Shown piece by piece: positions 12,348-24,559 of a stretch of DNA of 64,000 nt (position 1 is the stretch's first letter; each line of letters starts with the position of its first letter). Both the position numbers and the translations under genes were made by a program. The notes under the pieces were generated by a model that was not told the DNA's origin, did not search any database, and saw only the letters and a program-made list of their open reading frames with translations. This stretch comes from Actinomucor elegans. Lineage: Eukaryota; Mucoromycota; Mucoromycetes; Mucorales; Mucoraceae. The stretch is taken from contig JAMSLZ010000002.1 of NCBI GenBank assembly GCA_026027325.1, forward strand, positions 310,001 to 374,000, read 5' to 3'.

Positions 12348-15300
12348 CTAGTTGTTTCCACCCAAAGCTTCGACCTTTTCCAAGAGCTCTTGAACAATCT
12401 TTTCCAAGTTGATACGTTTTTCTCTTTCTTCTTGTAAGAGCTGCTCAAATTCCTTGCGTACTTTTTCAACTTCGTTCTTGGTATGATTTTTCAGCTTAGT
12501 TTCTAAGACTTCGTTACTACCACTGCCACCTCCGTTAAAGTTGAAACGAGAAGCGATGTTTTTAACGCCTGAAGGACGGACAGGTTCCTCATCAGTCGAT
12601 GCAGCTGTTGTAGTAGCAGGCTGACTTTCTTCTGCTGGCTTTTCATCCCACAAACGGCGTGTTTGTGTTGGCTTCAAATTGCGCTTGGAAATCTCTTCAG
12701 CGCCTACAGCAAAAGGTGTAGGGAACTTTGCGAAAATAGGCTTGATGGGCTTAGCAGGAGGAGAGGCTGGCTTCTCGGGTATAACAGGCTTCTTGACTTC
12801 CTCTTCAGGTGCAGATTCCAACTCCTTTTGCAAGACTTCCATTTGGCTTGGCTCTTGACTGGCTTGAGGCGATCGTCGAGCTCTTCCAGCGCCAATACGT
12901 ACACGTGTAGGAGCAGTCAACTTGGGGCCTGTTGGTATAATATCGAATTCTTTCTTTTCCTCTTCTACAACCACAGGCACCTCAGGCTCTTCTTCTTTCT
13001 TGGCAATAGGTTCCTCTTCCTTTTCAGTGACAATAGGTTTTTGTTCAGAAACAATAGAAGCGGATTGCTCAGCAGCATCCTTGAACTCATCTTCTGATTC
13101 TTCTTGAACGACAATAGATGCTTGTTCTTCTTGCTTGATTTCCCTTGTTGAGGTATTGGGCTCATCCTTGTCGCTATCTTTTGCACCTACAGTTGGTTCT
13201 GATGTGGACTCTTCGACCATAGGTTCTTCAATCTTAGGCTCCTCAACCTTGGGCTCTTCGACTATAGGTTCTTCAGTCTTAGGTTCCTCAATCTTGGGCT
13301 CCTCAATTTTTGGCTCTTCAACCTTAGGTTCTTCTACCCTAGGCTTTTCAATCACGGGCTCTCTAACCTTGGGTTCCTCAACTGGTTCCTTGATCTTGGT
13401 AATTGTAGGCTCTTGAGTGATTTCAACCTCAGGCTCTTGAGAACTTGAAATCTCTCTTGAGATAGGCTCTTCATCGACACCAGATTCTTTTTCCTCTTCA
13501 TCAGTGATAGGATCTTCCTGTACAACAGGTGGTGATGGTGCTGCTTCTTCAGTAGGCGTTACAATGCTTCGTTCAGCTACCTTGGGGACAAACAACGGTG
13601 ATTCTTCAACTTCTGATCTGACAGGTGACTATAAACAAGAAAAACTCAGTAATTTTGGTTTGCATTTGTATGATATGTCTTGTCTTACTGTCATTTCACT
13701 TCCAGTAGGCTTTTCTTCATCAGCCTCATATTGCTCTTCCTCCTTGATAGCTTCTTCAACCGATTCAGGGATAGATGGAGACGCTGCATGAACAGGTGAT
13801 TGGGCAGCAGCGGGTCTAGGTGGAATAGCCATAGTAGGTGCATTGGAAACGGGAGCATTGATGGTGGAGGGTCTTGGGTTGAGTGTTACAGGTTTAGTCG
13901 TTCCTGGAGTCTGGACAGAGGAAGGTCTGGGTACTTGAGGTGGTCTAGCCATTGAATTAATCGAAGGAGGTCGGTTCTCAGTAGTAGAAGATGAACTAGT
14001 AGAATTGACAGATCTACGGGCACGAGTAGGTGTAGGTGGAGCAATAACATCTTCTTCCAACTCTTTGACAAAGTTGGATGGGAAGACGCCAGACTCACCC
14101 CTTTCATTTTTACCTCTCCACCATCCATCATCTGCGTTTTTATCAAAAATTTCGACATATTCACCTCTCAAAAGACTCAATTCATCTATCATAAAGCATT
14201 GGTATCAAGACGGGTTGTACGGATAAATGATTTACCTTCGTTATCAGCGTCATAAGGATGTAATACAATCGCCTTTCCAACTATAATAAAAGCACAAATT
14301 AATAACACTAAAAAGAGCAATTACCATATGGACATTACGAGGTTTCTCTGTAGCTGGAGGAGCTGCGGAAGCTGTTTCAGGTTCTTGTTCAGTAGCAGTA
14401 AAAGCAGGCACCAAGGGAACACCTGAAGCAGGTGAAATGGGTGATTCAGCAGCAGGTTCGACAGGAGAAGCCTGCTTTTTCTCTTCAGTTGGAGCAGGCT
14501 TATTTTCTGGCTTGGCAGCTCCAGTTTTCTTCAATCCAGGAAATCCACCAGCTAATAAACTACCAATACCGCCTTGTTTCACACCGAAAGCAGCCAACTT
14601 GAAACCACCTTTAGCTATATCAGTCATAATCATTAATTCATGCTTGATAGTTTTTTGAAATAATACTCACGGGCAGAACCGTCCTCATCACTTAAAGGAG
14701 ACTTTTGCGCATCAGCTGAACCAGCACTCTGTTGTCTTCCAAGGTCTGGTCTACCAGGCATGTCAATGTCCTCAACATACTATATGAAGACATTAACTAA
14801 AGGTCTTCTATTTATGCTTATTGTAAAATTTACCTTTGAAGGATATCTTCCAACCTTGCCATTCAACTCTCCTCTGGACCACTCGTCATCAATGATTTCA
14901 TAGATGTTGATAATACCTCCACGAGGAAGAGTGAGTTCTCCAGGCTCTTGCATTGCATAATCCTCCATAACTCGAGCCATGCCAATAACCTGATCGACTA
15001 TAGTAATCCCATTTATGTCAGCTATCTCTTGTTTGCTTTTTGTTCGTTTTTCTTTTTACCCTTCTTTTCTTCAGTAATAGGCGTTTCTTCTACAGTTTTC
15101 TCGGGCTTTACTGGTTCTGCTTCTTCTGTTGCAGAAACAATGTCGACCTTTGGTTCTTCTTTTACTTGATCATTGTCTATAGTTGGTTTTTGGCTGGTTG
15201 GTTCGTTATCTTCTTTTACAGTAACAAACTACATGAAAAATGAATTTTAGACAGAACAGCCAAAAGAAAAAAAGTGTGACAAACTTACGTTGCTAGGGAA

Positions 15301-15505
15301 GAAGCCCAAAGAACCGTCCTTCTTTTTACCAACCCACCAGTCAGGGTCAGTATCGTCAGTGACCTTTATAATTTCTTCTTTTTCAAAAGAGATTTCATCG
15401 TCTCGACTTGCTTCATAAGGATGATGAGCAATAACTATTTTTGCTATACGAAAATAACGGTTAGGACGTGCTTTTAGTTATAAAGTAGTATACGGTACCA
15501 GACAT
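12348..15505 (-). CDS. three-SH3-domain adaptor, CIN85/CD2AP-like layout
   Basis: Cytoplasmic adaptor that should bind proline-rich partners, probably at the cortical actin/endocytosis machinery. Nine exons: 15505-15499, 15443-15289, 15228-15060, 14997-14834, 14779-14671, 14614-14325, 14272-14236, 14185-13689 and 13628-12348, giving about 902 aa. SH3-1 is about residues 3-55 (ALYDY position AHHPYEA, DDTDPDWWVGK, GFFPSN). SH3-2 is about 112-168 (ARVMEDYAMQEPGELTLPRG, DDEWSRGELNGKVGRYPS). SH3-3 is about 297-350 (AIVLHPYDADNEDELSLLRG, DDGWWRGKNERGESGVFPSN). Then come a Pro/Ser/Thr-rich part, an acidic tract of tandem EEPKV/EEPKI units (forward 13200-13390), and a C-terminal coiled coil (about 870-900). 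Three N-terminal SH3 domains plus a C-terminal coiled coil is the CIN85/CD2AP plan; fungal actin-patch SH3 proteins are the alternative. The border of the 37-nt exon 7 is the least certain. Confidence 0.85.
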
Positions 15506-17784
15506 ATCTTGGCTTTGTATAATATAAAAGAGGAAGAAGAGAGAAAAATAGAAATGCTATTGAACATAATTATATTTGGAACATGGTAACACGCGTTACT
15601 CTGTATAGACAAAGGCCATGATTGGCTAATATCCGAGACGTGTTCGCAGTCTGTATGCTTTTATGCTAAATTTGTTCAATTAGATTCAATATTATAATTA
15701 GGTTTTTTGATGAAGCTACTATGTACCATGAAATTTGCTCACACATGTAGTGTATTCGTATAGTTTGATTATGCTAGCAAATGATTTATAACAAGTGAAC
15801 ATTAGCGTCACTCCCTAAAGTCAATTAGTCGTACAATAAGCAAAGTAATAATGTTGTTATATTTAACATCTAGGTCTTTTGTTCCTTATGAATAATAGAC
15901 GCTTTACTTGCGATATTTTAGTATAATCTCTCTTCAAATGAGTTTCGCTGTGGTTGTTTACCGCGGTCATGATACGAATATACTTTTGACTGCGTAGATC
16001 AACCCACTTCATAAGAATCTGTACTACTAACGCACCTCATGGGCACTTGCCAATAAAGTCTGCTGTAATTTGAAGAATAGCGCCATTAATATTAGCCTAT
16101 CATGGAAGTGCTTGCTTTAATTAACTGTGCAAACAGTAGGAAACCAAAATTCAATAGACTGCATTATTTTCAAAAGACATTGGTATATTGTCTTAGATAA
16201 AATTCCCTGAAAATATTATGTATGTAGAAAAAAAGTCACTTTACTAGACTAGAGATACCGACAATATTAGTCTCGAGGATTTATTCGACTTTATTATAGT
16301 CTCGAGCACTACCAGTTGAAAAAGCGTATATTTTCAAAATTTCTTTTTTAATTACTTGATCTCTGCATATTACAATGAACGATATTTATACATAGTTATA
16401 TTTATACACAGATGTACATTGAGCTGATGGCTGTGTTCATGTCCTTCCTTAATACAATTGACGAATAGATTCTATTTGCTTAATATAATAGTTTTTAATA
16501 GGTTCGCTTTTAATTCGAAATCGTAATGATTCTGATTGCCATAGCATAGCAGGATCTAATGTTTGATCAGAAATTGCTTCAGCGTTATGTCTATATATCT
16601 ATGCTAGGCCATTATTACATTTGTTAACTCATTTTAGGTATGTAGTAGTGATAAGATATGGCTTTTAATCGGGACCGATCAAGAGATCTATAGATCATTG
16701 GAATTACATTTTTAAAATGCATACTTTCAGAGTCAATCACTAAATTGTAATTTACCTGCCGAACTTCAGTCAATAGTAATTTTAGTAGAACCAGCTGTCC
16801 ATTGTAAGTATACACTAGTAATTAGATGCAACATTAGACCAGAATCGGCCAATTAATGGGAAGATGTAAAAATGGGAGAAATAGAAAGATTCCTAAAGGT
16901 AGTATGTTCTTAGTTCAAAAATTTTTAAAGTACTTTAGGTATTGTATATTCGAAAGTAAACAAGTATTTTTTTTTTTTTTTTTTGCTGTATTTTTTACCT
17001 TAAGAAACACGCGAGTTATGGGCACATTTAAAAAGTAGGAAAAATAGGCTTTTAACAAAGTAAACTCTATGGAAATACGAAATGTTCATTTATAGGATAT
17101 CAAAAATATATTTGGGCTTCAGTTTACTTCAGGCACAAGTCCTTGAAATACCGAAATCGTAATAGAAACAATATATCGATGTTCTATCAGCGAGAATTCT
17201 GTGGTTTTAAGATGAACTCTGCATGAAACTCTGTTATTGCATTTTCTGTGTATGTATGCTTTATACTAATTCGAAACAAAGTGAATGTAACTATTATAGA
17301 CGTATGATTAATAGTCGACTTTGTGCTATCTGAAATAAGACAAGCATTTTAATTAGACGTTACTGTAGAAAACTAGAAGTTCGACCCTCTCCGGCAACTG
17401 TATATCCTGATGAATATACACGATAATTAGTCCATTAGAAAGAGGATATCCAAACTAAGCACGCTCGTCTTGGTTCATTTTTGACCTAGAGATGATTTTA
17501 TGGTATCCAATTGTAACCACCGCCATGATCAACATTTCACTTTTCGAATTATACGTAAGAATGAGTCATGTTTATAAATGCTATCAATTAAAGCTCATTT
17601 GGAGTTTTACTAGGCCTTTCGATATTCATACTCTAAAAATTTAATTTAGTTGAGATATATTCGTAAAATAAAAGAGCGTTTTACGCGGGAAGAATTTGGA
17701 ACTGGAAATCCAGAAACCTGCTGACTAAAAGACGCCAATGCTACGAGAAACTATAAAGAGAAAGCCTTGAAATATTGATATTTT
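15506..17784. other. intergenic, no gene seen
   Basis: The proximal 150 bp or so are the SH3 adaptor promoter. The rest is AT-rich with only short frames and one dispersed repeat copy at 16813-16860. Confidence 0.45.
16813..16860 (+). repeat. dispersed repeat copy
   Basis: Reads ACTAGTAATTAGATGCAACA then TTAGACCAGAATCGGCCAAT, a good match to the left half of the consensus. Confidence 0.55.
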
Positions 17785-18733
17785 ATGAGTAGTGATGATA
17801 AAGACTTATTGGCTGCGGCTTTAGATAAAGTGATAATAGTAAGCATACTTTCTTCATGCTTACTGTGCTTTATATTGCAATTTGGACACTACAGGAAACA
17901 AATTAAGGCAAAAAAGCCTTTTAAGAAGTATCTCCTACGGCAGATATTCGATTTGGAGGGGAAAGAAGAGAAGCCTTTTGTCGACCATATTATAGAGACT
18001 TTGCTAGAGTCTTGTTTTTACATGTAGGTTTTTAGAAAGAAAGAATAAGAAAACATTTTTAACGGCTGTGTTAGCCTTTCAAATATGGGCACATCTCAGG
18101 TCCAGTAGCTATTTAGTGGAGTACAGGTGGTTTCTAGAGTAGACAATATTTTGATGACGCTTTTCAAAGGCAACTATGTTTACACCAAGATGTAAGTTAT
18201 ATATTAAAGAAATAGGCTAAAGCTAATAACTGTTTTTAGCGAAGAAAATGAAATGAAAACTTCCTCGAAAATCGTCGAATTACCAAGCAGGTCTTGTCCT
18301 TCTGCTGCTCATCTTGTCACAAGATTTACCTAATGGTGCTTGGTCGCAATGGAATGGAAATGTTTTACTGTGAGCTTAAGATTGTTGATGTAAAATACAT
18401 CAAAGCAAAACAACGAGTCAAGAGCCTCCTTCTCAATAAAGCTGTAACTTCAAATTTGGTGACAGTTCGCAACCATGATGACCACGTATAATCCATGGAC
18501 TGGAGCAGTTAGTTGAAAGAAATGGGTAGAGATGTTTATCTAGCGATATTCTGGTTTTAGATATGAAAGTCTATTGTTACTATTTTGTTGAATCTAAGGG
18601 AATAACAATGACCCCCGAACTTGAAGACTTTATTTTGCTAGATGATTTGACCGGTATAAACGAGCTGTTCAAGAAAATATTGGTGGTTTTATTTAGATGG
18701 AAGATAAATGATAAAGTAAATGAGTTTCTTTGA
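17785..18733 (+). pseudogene. decayed gene of unknown family
   Basis: I do not recognise the family. Several coding-looking pieces lie on one strand in changing frames. The first is 17785-18027, starting MSSDDKDLLAAALDKV and continuing FKKYLLRQIFDLEGKEEKPF. The second is about 18133-18325, reading VDNILMTLFKGNYVYTKI, then after a plausible GTAAGT...TTTTTAG intron ENEMKTSSKIVELPSRSCPS. The third is 18324-18490, reading GMEMFYCELKIVDVKYIKAK then NLVTVRNHDDHV. The last is 18560-18733, reading KVYCYYFVESKGITMTPELE then DFILLDDLTGINELFKKIL. Frame changes and stops between them (for example TAA after LVTRFT) are not all explained by introns, so I call it a broken copy. It could instead be a heavily intron-split intact gene whose borders I misplaced. 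Confidence 0.4.
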
Positions 18734-18749
18734 CTATATTTGAAATTAG

Positions 18750-19985
18750 CTATATTTGAATCAGTTGTATTCCACGAAGCAGTCGAATCGAAATGGAAGC
18801 AAAAAATAAACTCTATAGTAAAGAATTTATGACATACTTATACACAATAGCGGTCAGAAATGGCCCCTTAGTCTACACAAGCTAAGTGTGGGCCATATAT
18901 CTATCCAACTATAATTGATAGCATATCGACCGTTTCAAATTTTCCGTTACAATTCAATATCCTTTATACCATCCTCCAAATAGATTACACACAGCACGTA
19001 ATTAGATGCCTCTCAGATAATTTCCTTAAGAAATAAAATACATTTTCATTTGTTTTGAATCTATCTCAATACGTCAATGTACAATAATCGAAGTTTCTTG
19101 CAGAAAAATAGTGCTTCGTTTCTATAAATTATCAGGTATTTGGTTATTTTGGATAGATTTGTTAAACTAAGGCAAAAAAAATATTTAACACTTTTATTAA
19201 AGGATAAAATTTTATGGTAAAACGTAGATACTTTTTATATCCACAAGTTCGCTTGATATAAACAAGCATATCTTCAATTCATACCTATGAGTAACGCTAC
19301 GATACCAGTTTTAGAGCCTATTGTCGTGTCATATTAATATTATAGCAATCAGCATTCAATGATAAGATTGATTAGCTTAACTAACAAGGTAAAGATGTCG
19401 TGTATGCCGTATGGAAGTATAGTTGTACAAGAGGTTATCTAAGTTATAATATGTAGTAAGCGAAGACCATTGGGTAGAAACAGTATTATAAGGGGAAATA
19501 TGAGAGACAGGAGAAGTATTTGATAGTAAGAATTCAATGTACGTTGATAGGTTTCAATATAGAAGATAAATAAAAATACACATTTTATTTATTTCTTATC
19601 ATATCTTTCATAAAGAGAACCCCAAATCTTATTTATTCAAATTCTCTTAACCCATCAATTACCACACATCTGATAATTAGAAAATGTTCAGAATGAGTTA
19701 AAGAAATTTGTTAAAATCCTTGTTTAATCGAGAAAAGACAAACGTTACTCAGTTATAAGATTGTTTTACTACATTTTAAGGACAAAGAATGTCCTTAGTA
19801 TATAATGTCTGACAGAAAATAGTAATTCTATGGGGAAAATGAACCATTACCTTTATATAGTAAAATAAAAACTCGTTGGAGCGAAAGTATGCAGCATATA
19901 ACATGTATTTATTGCTTTTTGCTTTTTTAATATAGATGTAGACTATTTGTCGAAATAACACCCTTTAGTTGACCATTTCCAATAA
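18750..19985. other. intergenic, no gene seen
   Basis: AT-rich. The last 150-200 bp (from about 19800) resemble the 3' flank of the second P450 copy (about 27640-27814) and so belong to the duplicated block. Confidence 0.45.
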
Positions 19986-21979
19986 TTAAGTATCTTGCCG
20001 AGGAACTAAACGTACATTAAAAGGCAATGGTCTCATAATAAGTCCTTTATCTTCAAAGTCATCCAAGTCAATATTAATTGGATTCCCATTCTTATCTAAC
20101 TGCGGTTCAATGGTGTAGTTCGAGAATAAGCGAACATAAATATTGAACATTCCGACTTCAACCTACAAACATGTTAGTATAATAGCAGCAACTTTTTGTT
20201 AAACCCAGTCTTACTAAATGTATTCCGGGGCACATTCTTCTTCCCCAACCGAATCCAAAATGATCTCGTTTATTGGATTCAAGTCGTGTTGCTTCTTCCG
20301 TAGTTGTTTCATCATCGATGAACCGTTCAGGCTTGAAAAGGTGAGGATCCTCATAGTAGTTTGAGTTCATGTGCATAGCTGCCATACTACTGATTAGTGT
20401 AGCGCCCTTTGGTACTATATAGTTATCTGTCACTACTAAATACTAATTATATCAGATAAATGTGTTTTGTATTTGCTAAATATGGTATTCTTACTATCCT
20501 CTGTCACTGCATGCGGTAGACCAAAGTTTGATGTGGGTCGAAACCTCATAATTTCTTTCTGCACAGCTATCATGTATGGAAATTCCTTTTCATGGTATTT
20601 AAACACTGGGAACAGGTGATTAGGAGCTCGATGTTTTCTTCTCCACGTGTCTAGTTCCTTTGCTATATTTTCTTGGACGTATGGATTTTGCGATAGTATA
20701 GCGAATGCCCAATAAAGAGAAACAGCGGTTGATTCTACACCAGTGCCTACAAAATCACCTATTATACAGAAGCGCCATTCAGTAATTTTGTCCCATTCTT
20801 AAAGAGATGGATATTACTCATGAACACCAGAATATCATCTTCATCTAAATCTAAATGCTCTATCATTGTGTATGCAGTTTTAATCAAACAATCAGCATCA
20901 CCATTCAATGCATGATTAATCCAATGTTCAAACGGCTTATCTCTATAACGAGACACAAAATCTTGCATTTCCTTCTCTTTACGAATCATTGAATCTAGCC
21001 AACTCAAGCCTGATATATAGGAACCAAGATCGTATGCGATGCTACCATAGATCACACCACGATCCATATACTGAATCATTTCTTGAAACAAGAATTCATT
21101 TGTACTTTCAAGGCGTGTAGCGAAGCAGGTTTGCAAGATAAAATTCATTGAGCACAACTGCAAGTCATAGTAAGGATTCACGCTTCCGTCTCTTTCACTA
21201 ATCTCCACTATGCGGTGAATAAAATCATCTGCTTCGTCTTCTAAGATGCCTCTGAATGCATCTACTGAATTAGGATTTAGAATAGTCCTCGCTGTTTTTT
21301 CTGATGTGAGCTCATGTTTATGAAATAAAGAACGTGCAGCTTCTCACCAATTACTCGATGTGAACGCCATTTGGATATGTTATCCGTGAAAAGAATTCCC
21401 CTAAAAATTTAAACTATCAGCATAATTATTCAGATGTAATCATTGTAAAAAACTTATATACCTATTATTTCGACCATATATCTCTACTCCAAATCTATGA
21501 TAAGGTCTAGACCAAGATTTTTTGCCTTGCACTACAAATAGTTCATACGCAAGGATAGGGTCAGCTACCATGATCCATAGTTGGGTTCCCATCTGTAACT
21601 GAAATATGGGACCTATAATAGTGCTCGCTGATGAGATCAAATCAAGTTTTCAACATGAATACTCACCTATCTCTTGATGCCATTTGAGTATTTGTTTGGA
21701 TGGGATGGGTCCTAAAGATAATAAATGGCCTATATAATGTGATTTAGTATATTATCACTGCGCCTTTATACATAGACAACATTCACCTATGATTGGCAGC
21801 TTTTTTGGCGCAAACGGTATTTTCCCGTCAGGACCTGTATTCTTAGAATTTTCCAACACGAGAGGCTCAGTTCTAAGCCTATTGCAAAGGAAATAAGCCG
21901 TGGCAGATGTCATTACGACCAAGCAGCTCATAATCGGTAGGATATGGTGCGTTTTATCTTTGATCATGCTTATTACCAT
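19986..21979 (-). CDS. cytochrome P450, copy A
   Basis: Haem-thiolate monooxygenase with an N-terminal membrane anchor; substrate unknown. Eight exons keep frame: 21979-21787, 21729-21667, 21612-21462, 21400-21348, 21300-20818, 20758-20495, 20435-20215 and 20162-19986, giving 534 aa. A hydrophobic anchor (about 12-32) precedes a Pro-rich hinge (IPFAPKKLPIIG). The I-helix reads DFVGTGVEST, the K-helix ExxR is KEIMR, the PERF motif is FKPERF, and the haem loop FGFGWGRRMCPGIHL carries the Cys ligand. The I-helix has Gly-Val-Glu-Ser where the paralog has the usual AGADTT. All intron positions match those of the second copy at 27815-29812. No inactivating change was found, so it may be functional; expression is unknown. 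Confidence 0.85.
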
Positions 21980-23168
21980 GTTTACGTAATGAACAACAAA
22001 AAGTCAAAAGAGAAAACAAGAAGGTTTTTTTTTTAAATCTAAGCAGTTACGGAAAGCGAGTTCCTTGTGTTATCTAATGCCAATTGTGAGTACAAAAAAA
22101 CTGCTTTAGGCATTGGAACAACCAGTCAAGTTTTATTAAAGCCTATAACTGCTGTAGAGTAGGAAGAGTAGACATAATGTTTGCGTCCTACAATAAGGAA
22201 TTTATTCAGCCTACCATCACCTGCTCCAGTCCGTAGCTTAAATGTGATTGTCGTAAGTAATCGTTGACTAGAAACTTGAAGTCAAATCTTTATTGAGATG
22301 GAAGTTCTTGGCTGCTTGTTTTTTGCATTACATTAAAAACAATAAATTCAAAACAAAAAGCCTTCGATCTATTGAGGTTAATCTGTATCATATCAATCTT
22401 ATAACCAGATGATGCAGGAGTACTCAGCCTTTTGCTAATTCGATGCATCGGTGTCTTTGTCGATAACACTGATAAAATATTTTATCGTTAAAAAACAGGT
22501 GTTGTTATTGATTTGACCATGTTTTTTCATATGTAACCATACATTTTAATTTAGACAAAACTATCTTTGAAAATCACCTACAATGTCCTACCTGATATTG
22601 GGGCGGCTTATGACTTACTTCGTGTTCTACAGTCTTCTGAGAACTCATGTTAAAACTGTTAGAAAACAATGTTAACATACCCTCGGAGCCTGTATATAAT
22701 AATGGCCTATATTCCGTACAGCACCCAAAATATGATCTGGTCAAGACTTGCCTTTGCCTTTCAAGTCGAACATCTTTTTAAGAAGGTATTCTTTCAACTT
22801 TTTTTAATGCTTTTCTTTGCTTCTTCTGGCACTCAACTTTCCATACAAAACTTAATAGATAAGAAGGAATATTACTTACTGCAATAACACAATTAGCAGC
22901 CATGATTTACAGAATTAAATGATTATCATTGCTAATCCTCTTTAAATAATAAAGTTTAATTTTGGTTTCATATACTTATAGTGTGCTATGTAAGAATTTA
23001 TCAAACTAATGATGTTCGGTGTGCTTGCCTATAGCCCTGTAGTGCATTCCATAATCTTTTTCTAGCGCATCAAAGAAATTGGCGCCATTGATTGACCATG
23101 ACTCAGATCCCGAGCCTGCATTTATGAATGATGATGCACTATTTCCTTTCTTTGTAGTATTTTGTTCT
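21980..23168. other. intergenic with duplicated-block edge
   Basis: The first 260 bp or so correspond to the upstream flank of P450 copy B, including a relic of the kinase 3' end. Beyond about 22245 no further similarity to the other copy or to genes was seen, apart from a possible minus-strand coding relic at 23006-23182. Confidence 0.5.
22139..22245 (-). pseudogene. relic of STK32-like kinase 3' end
   Basis: Forward sequence TAGAGTAGGAAGAGTAGACA and AATAAGGAATTTATTCAGCC resemble 30057-30160 (AGAGGAGGAAGGGTAGATGC and AATAGGAGGTTTATTCAG), the last exon of the kinase next to P450 copy B. On the minus strand a piece GDGRLNKFLIV aligns with GDEVLNKPPIA of the kinase. It sits upstream of P450 copy A, as the kinase sits upstream of copy B, so it was probably carried along when the P450 was duplicated. 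Confidence 0.6.
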
Positions 23169-23182
23169 ATCAAATACATGCT
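23006..23182 (-). other. possible coding relic at LINE insertion site
   Basis: On the minus strand, right next to the LINE, an open frame of 57 codons reads MYLIEQNTTKKGNSASSF then GSGSESWSINGANFFDALEK and ends at 23006. Its composition looks coding, but I do not recognise it and found no continuation beyond the LINE at 23715. Confidence 0.25.
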
Positions 23183-23714
23183 CCCTTGTGGCGCCTGTTT
23201 CATGATAAGATTGGCTACAGTTATCAGTTGAATCACTGGTCTTCTCAGCAGTTTCCTTCTCCTTTCTGTGTTCTCTGCGGTGCTAATGAAGACTTGTACC
23301 ATTTTGCTGTTGGTTGCCCGCAAAAGTCCGACTTTTGGCGTCAAGCTCTTGCCTTTCTCTCTTTGGGTGAAGACTTTCCGTCTGAAGCGAACGTCTGGAC
23401 TGCTCTTGTCTCTCTATGTAGCCTCAATTGTAAACCTCTTGACGCGAATGTGCTTTCCATTTTGGGTTCAATCTTCTATACCTTACGGGCTGCACATTGG
23501 CGATGTATTGTTCATGATGATACTTGGTCCTCAGCTTGGGTTCTTAATTCATTCAAGGCATGTAACGTCTTTGTTATCACCACGTTTTTAGATAGTAGAA
23601 CTTCTGATAAGTCTACTAGCACAATATAAGATTAGTACTGTGCGATTTAGCTTAGTAAAGCTACCTTAAGATTAATAAATTACATTTAATACAAAAAAAA
23701 ATCAAATACATGCT
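23169..23714 (+). mobile_element. 5'-truncated LINE with target-site duplication
   Basis: A non-LTR retrotransposon fragment (23183-23700) is flanked by a perfect 14-bp direct repeat ATCAAATACATGCT at 23169-23182 and 23701-23714. It ends in a short A-tail (23693-23700). Its only frame runs in from the left repeat to 23629 and encodes the C-terminal end of a reverse-transcriptase polyprotein: LWRLFHDKI, then the zinc-knuckle-like CVLCGANEDLYHFAVGCPQ (C-x2-C...H-x4-C), as in zf-RVT domains. A 3' UTR of about 60 bp follows. The 5' truncation, A-tail and flanking repeat are the signature of target-primed reverse transcription. Confidence 0.88.
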
Positions 23715-24417
23715 AATGTAGATATGCTTATTTTGTTTTTAAAATATTGAGCACTGATAAACCTATAATACAACATCATATCTTAATAAATTATATTGTT
23801 ATAAAATTACGTTAGAGAATACCCTCGAGCATATTAATGGTGCCTAAGAAATGTAGGTTTGATGCATATTAGATCAAGATTATTAATGTATTCTATGCAT
23901 AAGAAAAGCCCAATGTGAAGATGCTTTTAATTTTCAGGACCTCTGATCGAAGAGTGACATTAAAAGCTAGTATATTCGTAAACCTTGCAAGATTCATGAT
24001 TCGACGCACACTAATAATATCAGTACCTGAAACCTACATCGATATTTAATATATCGTTAACCGATTAGAGGTCAACCTAGACAATGATGTAGGTGCATTA
24101 ATCCAGAAGTGAGGTCTCCGTTGATTCCTTCGCTTAAATATTGCATTTTATTAACACGACAAAAGGTAATTACCTGATTTTATATTACATTATAATGCAG
24201 CGCATAGGTATTTCAGTCCTTTTGTGAATGATATAATCTACGTAAGAAATGAACGGAAAAATCTCGCTTCAGAATGAAAATACTACAAATGTATAGTCCA
24301 TTTTGCACTAGCATGCCTTAACCCCAACAAAGCACATATTGTAAATAAAAGAAAAAATAGATATGGCAGTACTTTGTACAATTCAAGTGTCGAAATAAAT
24401 CTAACAGAATTGGTTGA
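23715..24417. other. intergenic, no gene seen
   Basis: AT-rich sequence between the LINE and the DIRS-like element. Nothing recognised. Confidence 0.45.
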
Positions 24418-24530
24418 GACACTCAAATAAAAGATATGAAATATGATTGCTTTATCTTCTTTTTATTTTAAAGTCAGAGAAAAGTAGTAATAAAAAGAAT
24501 TCTAATGATATGATATGTTATAGTTGATCT
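24418..24530. repeat. left inverted terminal repeat
   Basis: Starts GACACTCAAATAAAAGATAT; the reverse complement of 26079-26191 with about three mismatches. Confidence 0.85.
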
Positions 24531-24559
24531 TCTTTTTCGCTCGGTCAGCACCGGAAAAT

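Noticed and set aside
12663..13416. Plus-strand frames opposite the SH3 adaptor
   Set aside because: Low-complexity mirror frames of the EEPK repeats with no domain of their own.
17381..17405. tRNA-like T-loop (GTTCGACCC)
   Set aside because: The flanking bases do not form a T stem and no acceptor, D or anticodon arm fits upstream.
21300..21350. Frameshift shared by both P450 copies after the W..HR motif
   Set aside because: A 47-nt GT-AG intron in the same place and phase in both copies (21347-21301 and 29188-29142) restores the frame and the expected protein pattern.
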